A stretch of 64,000 nucleotides of DNA. Origin: Pseudomonas japonica (GTDB taxonomy: Bacteria; Pseudomonadota; Gammaproteobacteria; Pseudomonadales; Pseudomonadaceae). The notes under the pieces were generated by a model. The model made no database searches and was not told the origin of the DNA. It worked only from the letters and a program-made list of their open reading frames with translations. The position numbers were made by a program, and so were the translations under genes. Positions 63,501 through 64,000 of the stretch are shown here, in pieces; the stretch's first letter is position 1; each line of letters starts with the position of its first letter. Location of the stretch: NCBI RefSeq assembly GCF_900188455.1, contig NZ_FZOL01000013.1, positions 62,001 through 126,000 on the forward strand, in the 5' to 3' direction.

Positions 63501-64000
63501 GCTGGCCGAAACCGGGTTCGAGGCGGTGACGCGTGACCCGCGGCAGACTGGGCCGCGGGGTGCTGCCGGGAAACGGATGCCCCGGGTCCAGGTAATCGAT
63601 GGTCTCGCGCCCGCCCACCGGGGTCTGCACTTCGACCAGGCAGGTGACGCCGCGGAGGGTGTCGTAGCGCAGGCGCCAGGAGGCCAGGTCCGCGCTGGGC
63701 AGGACGATCTCGCGCACCAGCCCGGCGGTCATGTCCATCAGCACGCGCTTGCCCGGCACGTCCTCGAAGGGCGCGGCGAGGATTTTCAGCGCCGAGGTTT
63801 CGCGCAGCACGCGCAGCAGTTCGCCGTGCTGGTCACGCACACTCGCGAGGCGCTGGCTGCCGTTGTACGAGGCGTATTCCAATTCCAGGCGATGGCCGCT
63901 GGGAGCATGGATCCAGCGCGGCAGGGCAACGCGCTGATCGGCGCTGCCGGCGGCCTTGAGGATCTCGACCAGGCCGCTCTTGTGCACGATGCGATAGGTG
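60577..64000 (-). CDS. RHS-repeat scaffold protein lacking the RHS core, partial (start beyond right edge)
   Basis: At least 1140 residues of an RHS/YD-repeat protein, open through the right edge (upstream codons read ...TYRIVHKSG). Many YD repeats are visible (YRYDGLGR, TEYRYDVFSR, YQYDARGRLYNY, LLEYDADGNLIRDEQGR, LAYDALGRLL, SYRYDPLDRLASL). It ends shortly after FMRAAGNLLAERQSG in an Ala/Glu-rich tail, exactly where TccC-like proteins continue into the core (LLATD...LGFNGE...DPVNRxDP). That missing part is encoded in the two small genes at 52052-53921. Presumed role: toxin shell or scaffold. The N-terminal domain and promoter are not visible. Confidence 0.88.
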   Translation of the reverse strand, partial: TYRIVHKSGLVEILKAAGSADQRVALPRWIHAPSGHRLELEYASYNGSQRLASVRDQHGELLRVLRETSALKILAAPFEDVPGKRVLMDMTAGLVREIVLPSADLASWRLRYDTLRGVTCLVEVQTPVGGRETIDYLDPGHPFPGSTPRPSLPRVTRHRLEPGFGQPPMEVDYTYSVGNFLGNGSAIEYQVDGLDQLYKIDHTYQYDSTAEHRVDGVVVRTVKRVYNRFHLLIEETTRQNRFIRRTLNTYHAEDVNFDQQPNQFQLPKRVETRWELADDASRWRSEALETGFDEHGNLTLEIDASGIATRHTYYAVTGEDGCPADPDGFVRSLKQTSVTPAPDGEGEAPVLITGFRYEAFAPLDGMPVKPWLGNTQESLSEGGRMLSLVQREYVLTPGDATHHGRLLREIETFNGIPRVTAFTYALVPGEGVLRTVETLNAADGTRKTTTLEHSLVLGEAVLTRDDNDVEIRYAYDDLRRVVSETVAPGTPFAASRFYSYSLTRLHGQQASQEMVDVKNVHTRTWVDGLNRAVREEREDVDGGTRAWRDIWIGQFDELGQQIGEIEYDWLGPDTRALPRTIAYDDWGQQCCVTGPDGVAQHEETDPIGTPASNGPILRVWKQATGASALRGGETVTWLNRFDKPARIERFDLAGERVSLHEYRYDGLGRTHGETDARDLDTEYRYDVFSRLIETRLPGGSVVTRRYVEHAADDLPTRISVDGKVLGEQTFDGLLRMSSSTTGGRLRLYTYDPGQTQPSQVTTPAGKSILYEYQPQLGDEPSLRQVVGEPASEYDYDHQNARLTYCHEPNDELHRDYFSTGELKSETRRHNGQYYEMHYSYSLRGRQLAYTDVLGQTQEYRYDGFGRLFHTELGSTVTELGYDDLGRLRSIDTRDQGQRVHTLIDYDEFDREVLRTFEFGQLTQYLSQTYNEVDALATRTLEEGDEVLRAETYQYDARGRLYNYTCSGSQPPVDAYGQVIVSQLFLFDGLDNMTRVITQSPQATNRADYHYDNPADPAQLTSITNNAAAYPGEILLEYDADGNLIRDEQGRQLAYDALGRLLTVSDTAGAQAGSYRYDPLDRLASLSDAQGTGRRFYREDELASLVQGEEGTTFMRAAGNLLAERQSGLATPPEAEEGAAR

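Overview
The window is high-GC bacterial DNA with the gene content and order of a Pseudomonas chromosome. The block ldcA-dnaQ-rnhA-methyltransferase-gloB-mltD-npp/yej transporter-fabI-ppiD-hupB-lon-clpX-clpP-tig-(DUF)-tRNA Arg/His/Leu/His-folD follows the order I remember for the PA1796-PA1818 segment of P. aeruginosa. The flanking accessory genes and the REP-type palindromes suggest a fluorescent, plant- or soil-type Pseudomonas. Species cannot be fixed from the sequence alone.

Layout. 1-3.5 kb: ribose-type ABC operon rbsBA(C), minus strand, rbsC cut by the left edge, with a LacI-family palindrome upstream. 3.8-4.8 kb: a LexA-boxed DUF1654 gene followed by endonuclease I. 4.8-12.8 kb: HD-domain protein, SPOR-type lipoprotein, lysine decarboxylase, dnaQ, rnhA, a methyltransferase, gloB and mltD. 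12.9-21.1 kb: a five-gene peptide/nucleoside-peptide ABC importer (nppA1A2BCD-like) and fabI. 21.2-29.7 kb, minus strand: the ppiD, hupB, lon, clpX, clpP, tig protein-folding and proteolysis cluster. 30.4-30.8 kb: four tRNA genes. 31.1-35.7 kb: folD, then a cobalamin riboswitch controlling a BtuB-like receptor, a [2Fe-2S] protein and a BtuF-like binding protein. 35.8-41.7 kb: a citrulline-to-ornithine-to-proline operon (ctlX, ocd) with its own amino-acid ABC transporter and an Lrp regulator. 41.7-42.2 kb: a MITE-like inverted-repeat element inserted in a REP palindrome. 42.2-51.5 kb: a PAS-GGDEF-EAL protein, a small XRE regulator, a DctA-type transporter with two GntR regulators and a second MITE-like element, an AI-2E-family permease, a DUF4892 protein and two alpha/beta hydrolases.

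51.6-64 kb is the most unusual part. A large RHS-repeat protein (cut by the right edge) stops just before the hyperconserved RHS core. That core is instead carried by two small separate genes whose C-termini hold two membrane segments, PPxY motifs and Ser/Arg-rich tails. Between them lie two related Ig-like-repeat proteins, an autotransporter and a 94-residue LuxR-family protein that consists essentially of a LasR-like DNA-binding domain with no autoinducer-binding domain. Five 16-bp las/lux-type boxes (CT-N12-AG palindromes) occur in this cluster, and each lies exactly 23 bp upstream of a -10-like hexamer. This suggests one small, locally regulated secretion/toxin system.
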